64,000 nucleotides of DNA from Tetrahymena elliotti 4EA. Taxonomy: Eukaryota > Ciliophora > Oligohymenophorea > Hymenostomatida > Tetrahymenidae. Below, piece after piece: positions 1 through 12,700 of the stretch (within the stretch, counting starts at the first letter, position 1; each line of letters starts with the position of its first letter). Made by a program: the position numbers and the translations under genes. Under the pieces are notes generated by a model. That model was not told the origin of the DNA, made no database searches, and saw nothing but the letters and a program-made list of their open reading frames with translations. Location of the stretch: NCBI GenBank assembly GCA_000231825.2, contig JH720294.1, forward strand, positions 1,539,598 through 1,603,597, written 5' to 3'.

Positions 1-3000
1 GACGAGGGAGCTTAGCATCAGCTTCATTTTGAGTTGAAATTGAAATAGTGTATGAATTTTCTTTATCAGCCTTGCACAATCCACATGAAAGTTGATAGGA
101 TTGAGTAATATTTCCTTGTGTGGTTTACTTAGGAATATTAGAAACAAGACCTTCTTATCCTGAACATCCATTTTGTTTAAGATTAACTTATGTATTTACG
201 TTAATTTTACGCCATGATTCCCATTAAGAAGGACCATGCTTGAAACGCCAATTGTAAGAAGAACCCATAGAAATAATGACTTCATCTTTCTTGAAGAAGT
301 TAAAATATTTAGGATTGATAATATTTTTAAAAGGCAACAAAACCTTAACAGAAATGTATTGATCAACATTTTCTTGTAATTGTAAACCTTCAGCATAAAT
401 ACGAGCACGGTATTCACCTGCTTCTTTGGCAAGAATTCTAAAAGCACTACAGTAACCATAGTTATTGTATTCGTAATGAACATTATCAATTTCTTCCTAA
501 GTAACTGATCTACTTTAGATATATTCTTTAAATTCTTCATTAAAGCTTTATAATTCATTCTTCTTCAACTCTTGTTTAATATAAATGTTATCTGCAACTA
601 GCTTATTTAAATCTTGAAGAGTTTCTTCATAAGTTTAGAATCTCTCAGCAGAACTGCTGTAAAAAGCATTTTCTTCAACTGAAAAGGCTAAGGCAGAGCA
701 ATTTGAGAATCTCTAGCTTCCTAACTCAGGATAAGCAATAGCGAAAGTGGATCCAAATCCATTAATAAGAACTTCCTTCATTTGTTCTAAAGGAGCTGCT
801 CTCAAAACATTGCTAACAATAATCTTAATTAATTAAAGAAATTTTCATTAAATAATGATAAAATTTCATTTTAAAAAAATTTTACTTCAATTTCTTCATA
901 GTTCTTTTCATTCATCTTATCACTAACGTGCAATTTAGCAGAACCAATAGATTTGGGGTAAACACGATTGTAAGAAGTGACAGCAATAGTTGTATTAGAG
1001 GTATCCCATTCATATTATCCAGAACCACCAACAACTTTCAACTTGAAAATTTATTCAGCATGCAAGGGTAAGTGGATGAAATTACCAGGCTTGAAAAGCT
1101 TAAGAGGCATAACAATTGAAATATTAACTTTATTTTTAATTTCCTTTTCAGGTTTCCAGAGAGTTTCAGAGTTGTGAGTTTTACCTTTAACTTCAATAAG
1201 TTATGCACCAACTACTGTGCTGTTAGTTAAAACTTTAGGTTTAACTCTCAATTCGTGATTTCTTTATTCAATAACTTCAAACTTAGTTTTATCAATGGTA
1301 ACCTTTAAATAATAAACAAAATGTTAATGAAAAATTATTTTTTTTATTGAAAATTTACATCTATTTTAACATTAGGAGTTATTTTAATTTCATTTTTATT
1401 GGCATCATATAAAATAACTCTGAGATAATATTCACGATTTCTAACAAAATAGGTAGATTTTTCAAATATTTCTTAGTAGTAACCTCTTCTAGCAGATTCC
1501 CAAGAATCAGCAGTATATTCACGACTGAAAATTTCAAGTGAATGAGGATAGACAACAGTAACAGTAGAAGTTACTTAATAATCAACTTCCTTTGATGGCC
1601 TAACAATAACCTTAGTAGGAACATCTCTCTTTTTTTCGAAAGTCAAAAGCTAACCATTTTAATGAATTTAACCAATTTATTCATCTACAATCTTCCAGAA
1701 ATAGTCGTTGCTTGGAAGCTTAATTTTATTATCTGTAAAATAATTTTAAAAAAAAGAATTAAATTCTTGTACAAAATTAAAGAAATCTAAATTAATTACC
1801 TGTGGCCTTCTTGGTGAAATATAATTCATACTAAAGGATGGATTGAGGGAGGAGATATAAGTCATTTCCTGGATAGATGTCGAATTTATCAATGGCATAC
1901 AAAGTTACTGGAAGTGAAGCCAAAGTCTAACCCATTTCTTTAATCTTGACTGTAACATCAGCCTTACCAGTTTACAAAGCCTTTATAACAATAATATCAG
2001 TCTAGAAATGGTAACCTTCCAATTTCTTTCTCAAAGGACTAGTATTAATTTTAGATTCCTTTATTATTAAAATTGAAATTAATTAAAAAATAAAATAATT
2101 GTTTATTAAATTTAGAAAATCTTTTGTTCAATTTTTAGGAAAAAAAAAGGAGTTTAAAATTTTTATTCATCAGGAAAAATATTTAGAAACAATTAACAAA
2201 TAAATTAATCGATTAATGATAAAAGAGTGTCTCTCTAGAAAATTTAAAAACTGCTCTAAAAATTTAAATATCTGAAATATTTAATGAATTCTGTTAAAAA
2301 AATTTAGAAAGACAAAATCAAAGAAAATTAGTTATTAACTAAGTAGACTGATTGATAGATAGAAATATCAAATAGATAGATAGATTAGATAGGCAAAATA
2401 TTTATCTGCTTATTGATTGATTTGTTATTTTGTATTCATATTGTTTGTTAAGAATTAAAATAAGTTAAAAAATATATTGAATTTATATTTCGTTTTTATT
2501 GCTTAATTCAAAGGATAAATTTTTGAAATTTGTATCTTTAAAGAATCTACTACGAAATTAATAAATAAACTCAATAAAAGTGGCAAATAGTTTATTTTTA
2601 AATTTGTTCGAAAATGTGCCAAAAAACACTTTATGCTATTCTATTTGTTTGCCCTTTTTTGTTTGTTAATACTTTACTCCTCTTCTTTATGTGGATTAAT
2701 GTCTAAAAGTAATAATTACCTTGAAGGTGATAAATTCAAAGATGTTTTCTTCCTATTGGATGCTCCATTCAAAGCGCAAACCTTCTAAAGAAGAAAAGGA
2801 GTTACCTTCCTTATCGTAACCAATGATTTCTAAGACGGATAAATCACCAACGTCGATTGTTCTTAGCTTAGTTAAAATTTCAATCTTTTGGACTTTAGCT
2901 ATTTTAGATTCTACTCTCATGACATCTCCTGTGTCTGAATATTAAAAAAAGATTAAATTAATATTTAGCTTTATCAAATATGCATTTATTCGTAAGCCAA

Positions 3001-3498
3001 AATTCACTAATTCATGAAAATGAAAGAATATATTTGCTGAATATCTATTATTCTAAAGATTTTGCAAATTATTTTGAAGAATTATCATTTTATTCCTTCA
3101 TCTTAAAATAATCTGATGAATCTCTACTTTAAATGCTTAATGAGATAAGTTGCTAAAAAAGTTTTTTTACCCTTGTCAGTAACAGAAATCCAAATGATAT
3201 TGTCATAGGGACGAATATTATTAAGCTTAACCAATGCTGTAGATTCACATACAGGATTACTTTCATCTCCAACTCCATTAATTTGAAGGAAGTCTGGTCT
3301 AGAAGATGACCATGTATAACAACCATTGCTAGCTTCCAAAAGGAATTGAGGTGCTCTAATTTCTAAATCTTCATATAATTCTGGTAGAAGCAAGTTGAGC
3401 TTATTAACTTTCTTTTGATTGTCAACTGTCTTGATTGCAGTGACTGAACCAATTAATAAACAACTAATCGCTAATAAGGCAAAAGCGATTCGATTCAT
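1..3498 (-). CDS. Nup210/gp210-like nuclear pore membrane glycoprotein (3' part beyond left edge)
   Basis: Likely ciliate homologue of the pore-membrane glycoprotein gp210/Nup210, whose large lumenal domain of Ig-like repeats helps anchor the nuclear pore in the envelope. Read with TAA/TAG as Gln, six exons join in frame: 3498-3171, 2934-2720, 2058-1800, 1732-1359, 1302-886 and 823-1, about 805 residues before the edge. ATG 3498 is followed by a clear signal peptide (hydrophobic core IAFALLAISCLLIGSV). Family signatures follow in order: LEASNGCYTWSSSRPDFLQI, then SSLEGLRFEWSI, then YPGNDLYLLPQ, then VGGSGQYEWDTSN, then MGSSYNWRFKHGP near the edge. Human gp210 is about 1,890 aa, so more than half, including the membrane span, lies to the left. 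The first splice site is set at GGGTAAAA (3170), because reading on into the next TGA would lose the family match. The gene is divergent from the splicing factor at 6281. Family assignment rests on remembered similarity. Confidence 0.85.
2059..2719 (-). other. Long intron 2 of the Nup210-like gene
   Basis: This intron of about 660 bp runs between exons ending at 2720 (AAG|GTAATT) and starting at 2058 (AAAG|GAATCT), both phase 0. The other introns of this gene are about 60-240 bp. It is very AT-rich and contains an interrupted GATA-type tetranucleotide run near 2350-2392 (tandem GATA units broken by a few other bases). I see no second gene inside it. Confidence 0.7.
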
Positions 3499-6280
3499 TG
3501 TAAAAAAGTTCTTCTTGTTCTTCTTATTCTTTTAATTTACTTTTTGATATTATTTATGTTAGTATAATACTTTTCTAAATATTCTTTATAGTTTTCTCTC
3601 AAAGTTAAAAGGTATTAATTTATATATATTTATTTTTAATTGTGAAATTTTTTATTGTGTTTTGCTTTGCTAATTTTCTTTATTTAGTCTTATCTATGAT
3701 TCCATTGTTCTATTAGCTTGTTTGTATTCAATCATGCATTAATATATTATTTTGTCAGTCAGTCAATCAATCAGTCAAAGACTCATCATAGTAAATTTAA
3801 TAATTCAAAGAGGCACTCTAAATTATTAATAGACATGCCTAAAATTTATTATATTTTCAGAACATTAAGCTTTTTCACTACTAAATAGTTATTTAAAGGA
3901 TATGTCTATATTTATTTTTTAAATTTAATTTTTAATATACTCTAATTTTTTTTAATTTTGAAAAAATACTTCAACTTTGTTCAATTTGTTCTTGGAATTT
4001 AAGACTTCTTTGTTTTTTCAAATCAGAATATTTTAAAATAAATAATCAAACAAAATGTATACTTCTTATGAAATTTTATTCAATATTTGCTATTGTTTTT
4101 TTTTAATAATTTTATAAGTTTATTCTTATTTTTATTTATTTGAATAATTAAATACTAATTAATAATTATTTTTTATCATTTTTTTAAGTTCTATCTTTAA
4201 TCATTTATCTAATTGATTAATTGGTGTTTTGAATCAAAAGCTAGATAAATTATTTTAACAATTTTTTTTTCTTTTCAAAGTGAGTAAATTTTTTTTAAGA
4301 TCGAAAGATAGTATATTATCAAATCCTATTTATCTCTTTTAACCATAAAATTTCATGAAAAAAAATTTAAAATATTATGAATGATATCTTAAAGTAAGTT
4401 AGAGATTTTAATTAAATATGAGAGTATTTTAAAAGAAAAATACTTTTATCAAAATTTGTTTTCACATTTTTAAAAATTTAACCAATTTGAGATTAGTTTA
4501 AGCTGTGGTCTAATAAGAAATTAATTTAGGTGAATAAAAGTATTATTAAAATTTATCAACAATTTTAATTTTATTATCTGCTCACAAGTGTAGCTTTTGA
4601 TGATTAAATGAATAATAAATTAAAAGTATTTATGATAGAAATATTTTCTAAGAGATGATGATAATGATTTTAAAGTGAAAATGAATAAAAAAAGGATTTA
4701 TTAGCTGCTTTCTAACTAAGTTTTATGAGGGGTAAAGTAGAACATATTGGTTTAGTATGGATTAATTAATTTATTGTTTTTAAGAAATTTGGCAGCGTAT
4801 TTTAGAAGAATATGGTGATTATAAATTTTAATAAAAATTGATTAAATTTGTTATTTCGATTAATATGCAAAATAATAAGATTAGAATTAAAAAGCGGGTA
4901 TTTTTTTGATTAAGATATGAAGAGAGCAGCAAAATAAAGTTAATAAATTATTAATTAATAAAAAATCAATATCGATCAATTAGTACAAAATCAGAATTTT
5001 ACTTTAATAATAGATTTGAAATGGATATAGATCTTGATCAAGCTGAAGCTCTCTTTAATGTAATTCAGGATTTCTTATTTATTTTCTTTAAAATAACATA
5101 GCGCTATAAAATTTACTTTGATAAATAATTAATATTTCACCAATTCCCATTATGTCATCCTTTTTTTAGTTAGTTACATATCATCAATTAGGTGGCTATT
5201 TACATTCACATTAAAGCATCCCAAAAACTATAAAATTTTTTAGGTATTTAACATATAATCATAAATGCTTTTGCTCTTTAAATTTAGGTACACATCAATA
5301 AATTAAAAACAGATAACTTGCTTAATGAGAGATTGAAAAATGTCAATAGCTTCATCTCTAAATTTAGATTAATTTTTGCTAGACATTTTTATTAATTTCA
5401 TCATATTAAAATTAGACTCAAAAATTTTAAAAACAGCAAGAAAAAATGCAAAAATGCAAAAAACAAAACAAAATTTGTTATTTTTTAATAAATACCAACA
5501 TTAAGAATTTGTTGATGTGGATTTGAAGAATACTTTTTTCTTGATTTTAAGGAAAAAACACATTGTTGAGAAATGAATAAAATTTTCCCCTAACAATTTA
5601 AAAATGTGAATAGCCAATCCTCTAGTTAAATTAAAAAAATCAATTTAGAGATATTAAATATTTTGTAATGCGTTATTTTGTTTGCGGAAATAATACATAA
5701 TTTTTCTGAATATCTTCCTTTTTACCATGATTCAGGATCTAGAGAAAAATTATCCGAAAATGAGTTGTCATTCATTACACTTTGCCACACACACATTCCC
5801 ACATAATTGTCACTGCCAACAACAACTGACACTACTTAAATCTCACTTTAGTTTGGAATAAATTAGAACAACAACATAAAAATAAAATAGGTAGTAGTAA
5901 ATAGAGATAATAGAGATTAAAGGAGAACAAACTAAATCGTTTTGTTGTGGTGCGGGAAGTTGTTGTTGATGATCTTCCTTTTTAAATAAATTATAAAAAA
6001 ATATAATTTAGGGAAATTTTGAAGTTTTTTGTTTGCCTCAACTAACTAGATAAAATAAATAAAAATAAAAATAATTTTAGGGCTAAAAATTTAAAAACAG
6101 ATTTTTATAGGATTTTGGAGAATTTTTAGATTATTAATTTCGTGTTGAATAAGCTTCAACTTCGAATTAATCACAGTGACATTCATTAATATAAAAAAAA
6201 TATAATAGAAAATTATTATAGCAGCACAAATAAATAAAATAGCATTCATATGAACATGAATTTAGATAAATAATAAAATA
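3499..6280. other. Divergent intergenic region between the Nup210-like and RBM39-like genes
   Basis: About 2.8 kb of AT-rich DNA separate the two divergent start codons, so both promoters should lie here. No frame with coding character was seen on either strand. A short tandem run of GTCA and ATCA tetranucleotides occupies 3754-3777. A stretch richer in C and G (about 5770-5870 and 5930-5970) lies just upstream of the splicing-factor gene and may be its 5' untranslated or promoter region; this is inference. Confidence 0.6.
3754..3777. repeat. GTCA/ATCA tetranucleotide microsatellite
   Basis: Six consecutive four-base units of the GTCA type with A/G variants (GTCA GTCA GTCA ATCA ATCA GTCA). 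It lies about 255 bp upstream of the Nup210-like start codon. Simple-sequence runs like this are common between genes in AT-rich ciliate DNA. Confidence 0.7.
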
Positions 6281-8221
6281 ATGATTCTATCTCTTCTCTC
6301 TTAAAAAATAAATAAAAAAAAGTAATAGGGAAGTTAAGGATTAGAAAATGGTTCCAATGGTGAAATTAGAGATGACAGGGATGAAAAAAAGAGCAAAAAG
6401 AAGAAACATCATAAATCTAAAAGTAGATCCAGATCCAACAAGAAGAAAAGCAAAAAGAAACATAGTAGTAGATCTAGATCCAGATCTGGCAAAAAAAGCA
6501 AAAAGCATCGTTCCAGATCTTCAAAGAAGGACAAGAAGCATCACTCTTCTGAAAGAAAAACAGAAGACAATAAAAGTTAAGAGGCTCCTTCCAAGTCCTA
6601 AGAAACAAGACAATTAACTTCAGTAGAAAGAATTGAGTAAAAAAAGAGGGAGCTTGAGCAACAAATTGAAAAATTAAGTAATTTTTAGAATTTTCATTCT
6701 AATAAAACCCATTTAATAAAAATAATAAAATTTTCTATTTAGATAAGGATGCTGAAGATGCTGCTAGAGAAGATTTAACTGTTATGATCTATTAATTACC
6801 AACAAAGGCTGATGAAAAAGATATTTGGCGTTATTTAACCAAGCATTGTGGTGCCTCTAAAGTTAGAGATATCAAGCTTATTAGAGATTAAAAGACTAAA
6901 AAATCTAAGGGTGTTTCTTATGCTGAATTTTATATTAAGGAAGATGTTGACAAAGCTTTGGCTGCTGATACCAAACCGTTCTTCTTAAAAGGTGAAGAAG
7001 TCCCAATGTCAGAAGTCAGAATTTAACATTCTTAAGCTGAAAAGAATAGAGCTGCTATGGCTGCAAGGTAACACATTAAATAAATCATATTCTTATTAAT
7101 TTGTATAATGTATGATGAATATAAAATTACTAAATAAATTGTTTTAAATAAATAAATGAATGAAAATATATTATTTTAAATAAAGAGAAATAAAGAGACA
7201 AAGAGCTGAAGCCTTGAAAGAGCAATTAGCTAAGTTACAAGAAGGACCAGTTAAAGTTTTTGTTGGTGGTTTAAATGGAAAGTTAGCTGATATGAATGAA
7301 TAGGATTTAAAGGATATTTTCTAAAAGTATGGTGATATTGAATCAGTTGAATTACCAGTTAATGCTCAAGGAAAATGCCTTGGTTTTGGTTACTTAACTT
7401 TCAAGAAGAAAAGTGATGCCCATGAAGCTATTAAAATGATGAATGGATTTAAATTGCAAGATCAAAAGATCTCAGTTACTCCTGTTGCAGTTAACTTGTC
7501 TTTTGCTCCTGTGCAACCTCTCTTCTCATCAAGCTTAGGAGGAACTTAAAATCAAGAAAATCTTGATTTAGATCAAAACGAAAGTAAAAATTAAACTAAT
7601 AAAAAACAAATTTAATTCTTATTTTTCCAAATTAGATAAGGTTTTCTTGCATTCAGCTGCCAAAAAACTTGAATTAATGAAAAAATTAGCAGGTAATTCT
7701 ACTTTGGCTCTTCCTGGGGCTGAAGCAGCTGCGTAACCTGCAAACAATACTCCTCTTCCTATTCCTGGTATTGCCAACTTGCCAAGTTTGAACATTGCAT
7801 AAAATCCTTTAGTTCAAACCAACTTTATAGCAGGAAACAGACCTCCTACTAGTTTGTTACCCACCAACTATATAGTATTAGTAAATATGTTTGCAGAAAG
7901 TGACTTCAAGAATGATCCCTCTTTCTTCGCTGATCTTAAGGAAGATGTTAGTGGTAAATAATAGGTCAAACTAAATTTAAATTTATTTTCATAATTTTTT
8001 ATTTAAATTTAATAGAGGAATGTAAAAAGTATGGTGATGTTGTTGAAGTTTTCGTAGCTATTCGTAGTCCTTGCGGTTCCGTTTTTGTATTATTTAATGA
8101 TGCTGTTGGAGCTGTCACTTGTGCTAAGAATATGGATGGAAGAATGTTTAATGGAAGACCCATTTCTTCATATTGTATTTCAGAAGATACCCTTCAAGAT
8201 GAATTGCAAGAACACCTCTGA
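6281..8221 (+). CDS. RBM39/CAPER-like SR-type splicing factor (RS domain, two RRMs, C-terminal UHM)
   Basis: Nuclear RNA-binding protein of the RBM39/CAPER/U2AF65-related family, which acts in 3' splice-site choice. Five exons join in frame: 6281-6677, 6743-7067, 7186-7583, 7636-7953 and 8016-8221 (TGA), giving about 547 aa (human RBM39 is about 530). Residues about 30-80 form a Lys/Arg/Ser-rich RS domain. RRM1 (about 145-225) starts TVMIYQLP and is followed by the family hallmark SQAEKNRAA. RRM2 (about 263-340) has RNP motifs KVFVGGL and LGFGYLTF. The U2AF-homology domain (about 450-547) has IVLVNMFAES and LKEDVSEECKKYG. ATG 6281 is the first in-frame ATG after a TGA at 6251; its first residues are unremarkable, so the true start could differ or be preceded by a 5' intron. 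The family call is strong. Confidence 0.9.
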
Positions 8222-9711
8222 GAGAGATTGTTATTCCCTTAATAAATACAACATTTCTATTGAATTATAACTAAAAACTTATTATACAAAACATTCATTT
8301 TGCTTTATACAAAATCTTTTAGCAGGTAAATAAATATATTCAAAGCGTAAATTAAGTTAAGATATGCAGTGTTAATTGATCTAATTGGTTTATGGCTAAA
8401 TTATCTATAATCAAATGTTGACAAAAATCAAAGCAGTGATTACTCACTCATCTGTCTATCTATCTATTTATTTATCTACTTACTTCTTTTAAGTAAAAGA
8501 ATGCTTTTATAAATTAAAACAGGTTTGACATAAAAAACAAAATAAATAAATAAATATATTACAGTTGGAAATAATGAATGTCTCTTAAATTTTGTTATTT
8601 ACGATTTATTGATTGATTGATGTTATTAACATAATATTTTTCCTTTAATTAATTGATTTATATCTTTAGTTCATTTATTTTGATATATAATAAGTATTAC
8701 ATTTTTCTTTCTAGCTATTCCGTCATATCAAATTATCTTCTAGATTTCCCTAAATATTTGAAATTTCTAAAATCAAATATTAAAAATAAATAATTTAATT
8801 TTGTTTAAATGCATCTAAAAAATGTTAATTTCAAAAACTTAATATTTCTTCTTATAATATCTATCAATTTTATTTAGTAAAATAAAAATATCTTAATATA
8901 GTAGGAGTAATCCCAAACTGCTTACTTATAAAATAAAAGATTAAAGCTGTGTAAAAAACAAAATTAAATTTTTTTTAGAACCAATTTTAAAAATTTATTT
9001 AAATTGTTTATTCTATTTTCTCATTTTTAATAAATAAAAAAAATAAAATATCTCCATGTATTAAATATTTAAAATAAAATAAATAATTCGTCTTTAAATA
9101 TGTAATTTTGTATAAAATTTATTATGTTCAATCAAGCCAGATTTTATTTACTAATTTCTTTTTTAAAATTCAGTTTTACAATACAAACAATTTTTGATAA
9201 ATTTAAAATAAAAATAATACAATTAAATGAATAATTATTTTTAAGATCAAAGAAAGTTTAAAATATTTTCTTAGTATCAAAGAAATAATTTATTGATTTA
9301 AATTGAATTTGAAATTAAACTTAAAAAATTTTTAATTTAGTCGAATAAAAATAAATATTTTTTCTTAATTTCTTTTTGTATAAAAAATTTAGATCTCTCA
9401 AGGAATAATCCAGAAAATATTTTAAAATAAATTTTTTGAGAATGATTTTAAAATTTATCTCAGAAAATATTCAAATAATGTGGTTTGTCAAGCTTGATTA
9501 TTTTGATTGATAAATGCTTTATTATTTTAATAAATAAATAATCAATTGTATTAGATAGATATATTGATAAATAACAGATTTAATATATAATTTATTAAGC
9601 TGAACAATACAAGTAGCTGCATTCTTTACAAACTAAATAAAATAATAAGGTTCAAAGACAAAGATAGCATTTCAATATTTTTGCTTAAGCAGAACATAAA
9701 TTTGATAAATT
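8222..9711. other. Intergenic region with a TCTA/TTTA microsatellite
   Basis: About 1.5 kb between the splicing-factor stop and the DLEC1-like start, both on the plus strand. It holds the 3' untranslated region of one gene and the promoter of the next. A degenerate run of TCTA and TTTA units lies at about 8452-8482. No coding frame was seen on either strand. Confidence 0.6.
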
Positions 9712-12700
9712 ATGACCTCAATTTTAAAAAATAGTCCTTAGAAAGCAGCTGCTTCAGTTTAAAAAAAGTCAGCTGCTCCTAATAGAATTTAAGTATATAA
9801 TGATAGCGTTAGATCTTAAAAGAATGGTGAGGATTTAATTACTAGTAAAGATTTTGATTTTAAGATTGGAGAGACGATGGATAAAGATTTACAAAATACA
9901 TAGAATTAGGAACAAAAAAAAGTTTTAAAAAGGCCAGACTATGTGAATGAAATGAGCATTTAAGACAAGTTAATAAACTAAAAAATCATCAAAAATATGA
10001 ATAAAAAGATAACATTTATGAAGAATCCTCGTTTTCGTGTAGTTCATCCACCAATATATTTCACAGATTTAAAAACAAAGCCTGTAAATAATTACAATTT
10101 TAAGCTATGAATATGGAAAGTAGATTCTAAAAGAAGGGATTAATTAATTTGAATCAAAGATGATTACAATATTATCATATTCATAGTTACATATTACACT
10201 TTTATTTATATTTTACTAAATAATTTAGGAAGTTATAGTAAATATGAATGATAAAGAGTGTCCATTTAGAGCATATCCAGAATAAGTTGTCTTTTAAGAT
10301 TATGAAATTGATAAAATATATGAAATCAAACTTAACATTACAAATATAGATAGTGTTTCAAGAAGAATCAAGTTCCTTCCTCCTTAATTGTAAGTTATCT
10401 TTTCCAAATACTCTTAAATAAATCAATAAATGAATAGATTAAATATATCATGTCAAATTTACCATTAAATTTTAAAATGAAAATGTTTTAAAAATATTTT
10501 GTTGATATTTTTGTTAAAATTTATTTTAATTTAAAGGACATGCTTTTCAATTAAAGATATAAAATATCCTATTCCTCTACCTCATAGTGAATCAGAGGAA
10601 AAATATTTAGAAAATTAAGAGCTAGGAATAATAGCACCTGGTATGAGTGTTGTTTTTACTATATTATATTATGCATAATCTTTAGCTGAATAGACTGATG
10701 GACTAACAATTATCAATGAATTAAATGCATTTACTGTAAATAGTCTATTTTAATTGAAAAAATCATTATGTTAAATCATAGTAAAATTAAATTTTTATTC
10801 AAAATAGGTTCCTATCAAAGCAAAAAGAAATCCACCTGAATTGAATTTACCTTCTGTTTTAGATTGTAAAAGTTGTTGGATAGGAGATAGAAGTCAATAA
10901 GTTTTTAAGATCACAAATAAAGGTGGAGATTGTGGGTTCCGCTTTTTTAGTAGTGATGAAGAAGAAGATAATATGGATTCTGATACTTTGTTTGCAGGGA
11001 ATTTTGTATTGTTTCCCTGCGAATTTTATATGTAGCATGGTGAAACGTAGGAAATAGTGGTAACATTTACTCCTGAGAGAGAGGGTGAAGAAACAAAAAA
11101 AATAATTTTAGCATGTGATAATCACACTAGTGCTGAATACACTTTGAAAGGTAGTGGTAATATGGCTGAAGTAGCTATATTTGGTGTCGATGATTTAAAA
11201 GTTTCTGATTTTAAAGAAGAACTATAAAATATGAATAGGATGTTCTTTGAAAATGCTCTACCTGGAATTCAAAAAACTAGAAAGCTTTTACTTAAAAACA
11301 CTTCAGATGTGGAAATTAAATTTCACTGGAATTTATTTAAAGATAACATGGTTCAACAAAATGAAAAGCAAGCTAAAATTGAGAATGGTGGTAGTGATTA
11401 TTAAACTCTTTTTGATAACAAAGAAGACTATTGTTTTAGTATTAACCCTATTTCTGGTGTGTTTTCACCTCAATAAATTGTTGAATTTTAATTTTCTTTC
11501 CTTACTAATCAACCTGTTCCTATATTTGAAAATGCTACATTTTTCATTGATGAAATACCATTTGAGAGTATTAGAAATGTTTCACCTTATCTTCAGTAAT
11601 ATATGACATCCAAAGTAGCTCATCCATAAAATATACCCAAAGATAATCTTCCTGGTTTTGTTGGAAGTAACACTGCAAGACCAAGTGTTGCTTATTTTGA
11701 CTTAAAATTAGTAGGATTGAGTACTTGGGCACCTGTTTCAATAAATAAACCTTTCTAATATTTCCCATCTGCTCTTGCAGTTCATTAAGAGTATTAAGAT
11801 GTTTTTGTTTTGAAAAACGAATCTGCATCAACAATTAACTTTGATATTTCTATAATCACAACTGAATCAGTTGTATGCTTTGTAGAGCAAGACACTGTAA
11901 TTAGGCATAATCTTTATAATTATGAACTTCATATTTTATATATTTAAATAAATAGGGATCTATTGGACCAAATTAAAAATATGAAGTAAAAGTTACTTTT
12001 ACATCAGATGTTGTTGGAGAAAACTAAAAAGCTATGCTTTCTATAAATTTTGATATCAGTCATTCCCTTACATATGAAGTAATTAATTAATCTTTTTAAA
12101 ATTTTCAATTTAAAATAAAATATTAAAAAAGGTCATTGGAAATTTTGTTGGCCCAAGCATAAAAATAGAATAGCCTATTTTAGATTTTGGTTTAATGAAG
12201 TAATTTGAAAATAAAACAACGAAACTGGTAATTGAAAACACTTCTCCTGTAGCTGTTGAAATAGCTATTAAAGATATTAACTAAAAGCAAAGTAAAAAAT
12301 AAATTCTTGATTTATGTATTTAATTTTTTTTAATAAATTCAGAAAAAGGAATTTCTAATAGTGTTTAAAAGCTGACTTCATTAGGAACAATAGATTTATA
12401 TGGTCCTGACACAATGCTTGAATAAGATGAATACGAATAGCGTCATTAAAAATGTTCACTAGAAATAGAGGAATAAGCACTTCTTCTTTAACCATTTGAA
12501 AAGAGATCTATTAATGTTAAATGTAAGGCGGGTGGACCTGAGTCTTATCAGACAATTCTTGAAATATAAGTTGAGCATTCTCAAGACTCTCTCTATTTAA
12601 ATGTCTAAGCAGAAATTTAAAAAGTGATGGTAAGTCTAAATAGATTGTCTCTTGATTTTCCTTGTCTTTATGCAAATAATGTCAATCTGATTGACCGCAA

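Noticed and set aside
2350..2392. GATA-type run as a regulatory GATA-factor site cluster
   Set aside because: It is an interrupted tetranucleotide microsatellite inside an intron; similar runs occur elsewhere in the window (8452-8482, 23284-23300) without gene-specific placement.
3124..3170. Extension of the first Nup210-like exon to HLK at 3124
   Set aside because: The frame reaches a TGA shortly after, and the gp210-like continuation requires splicing at 3170 to the exon at 2934.
6348..6617. 89-aa plus-strand standard-code frame rich in Lys/Arg/Asp
   Set aside because: It is an out-of-frame shadow of the RS domain of the RBM39-like gene. The frame starting at 6281 gives SRSRS-type repeats and joins in phase to the RRM exons.
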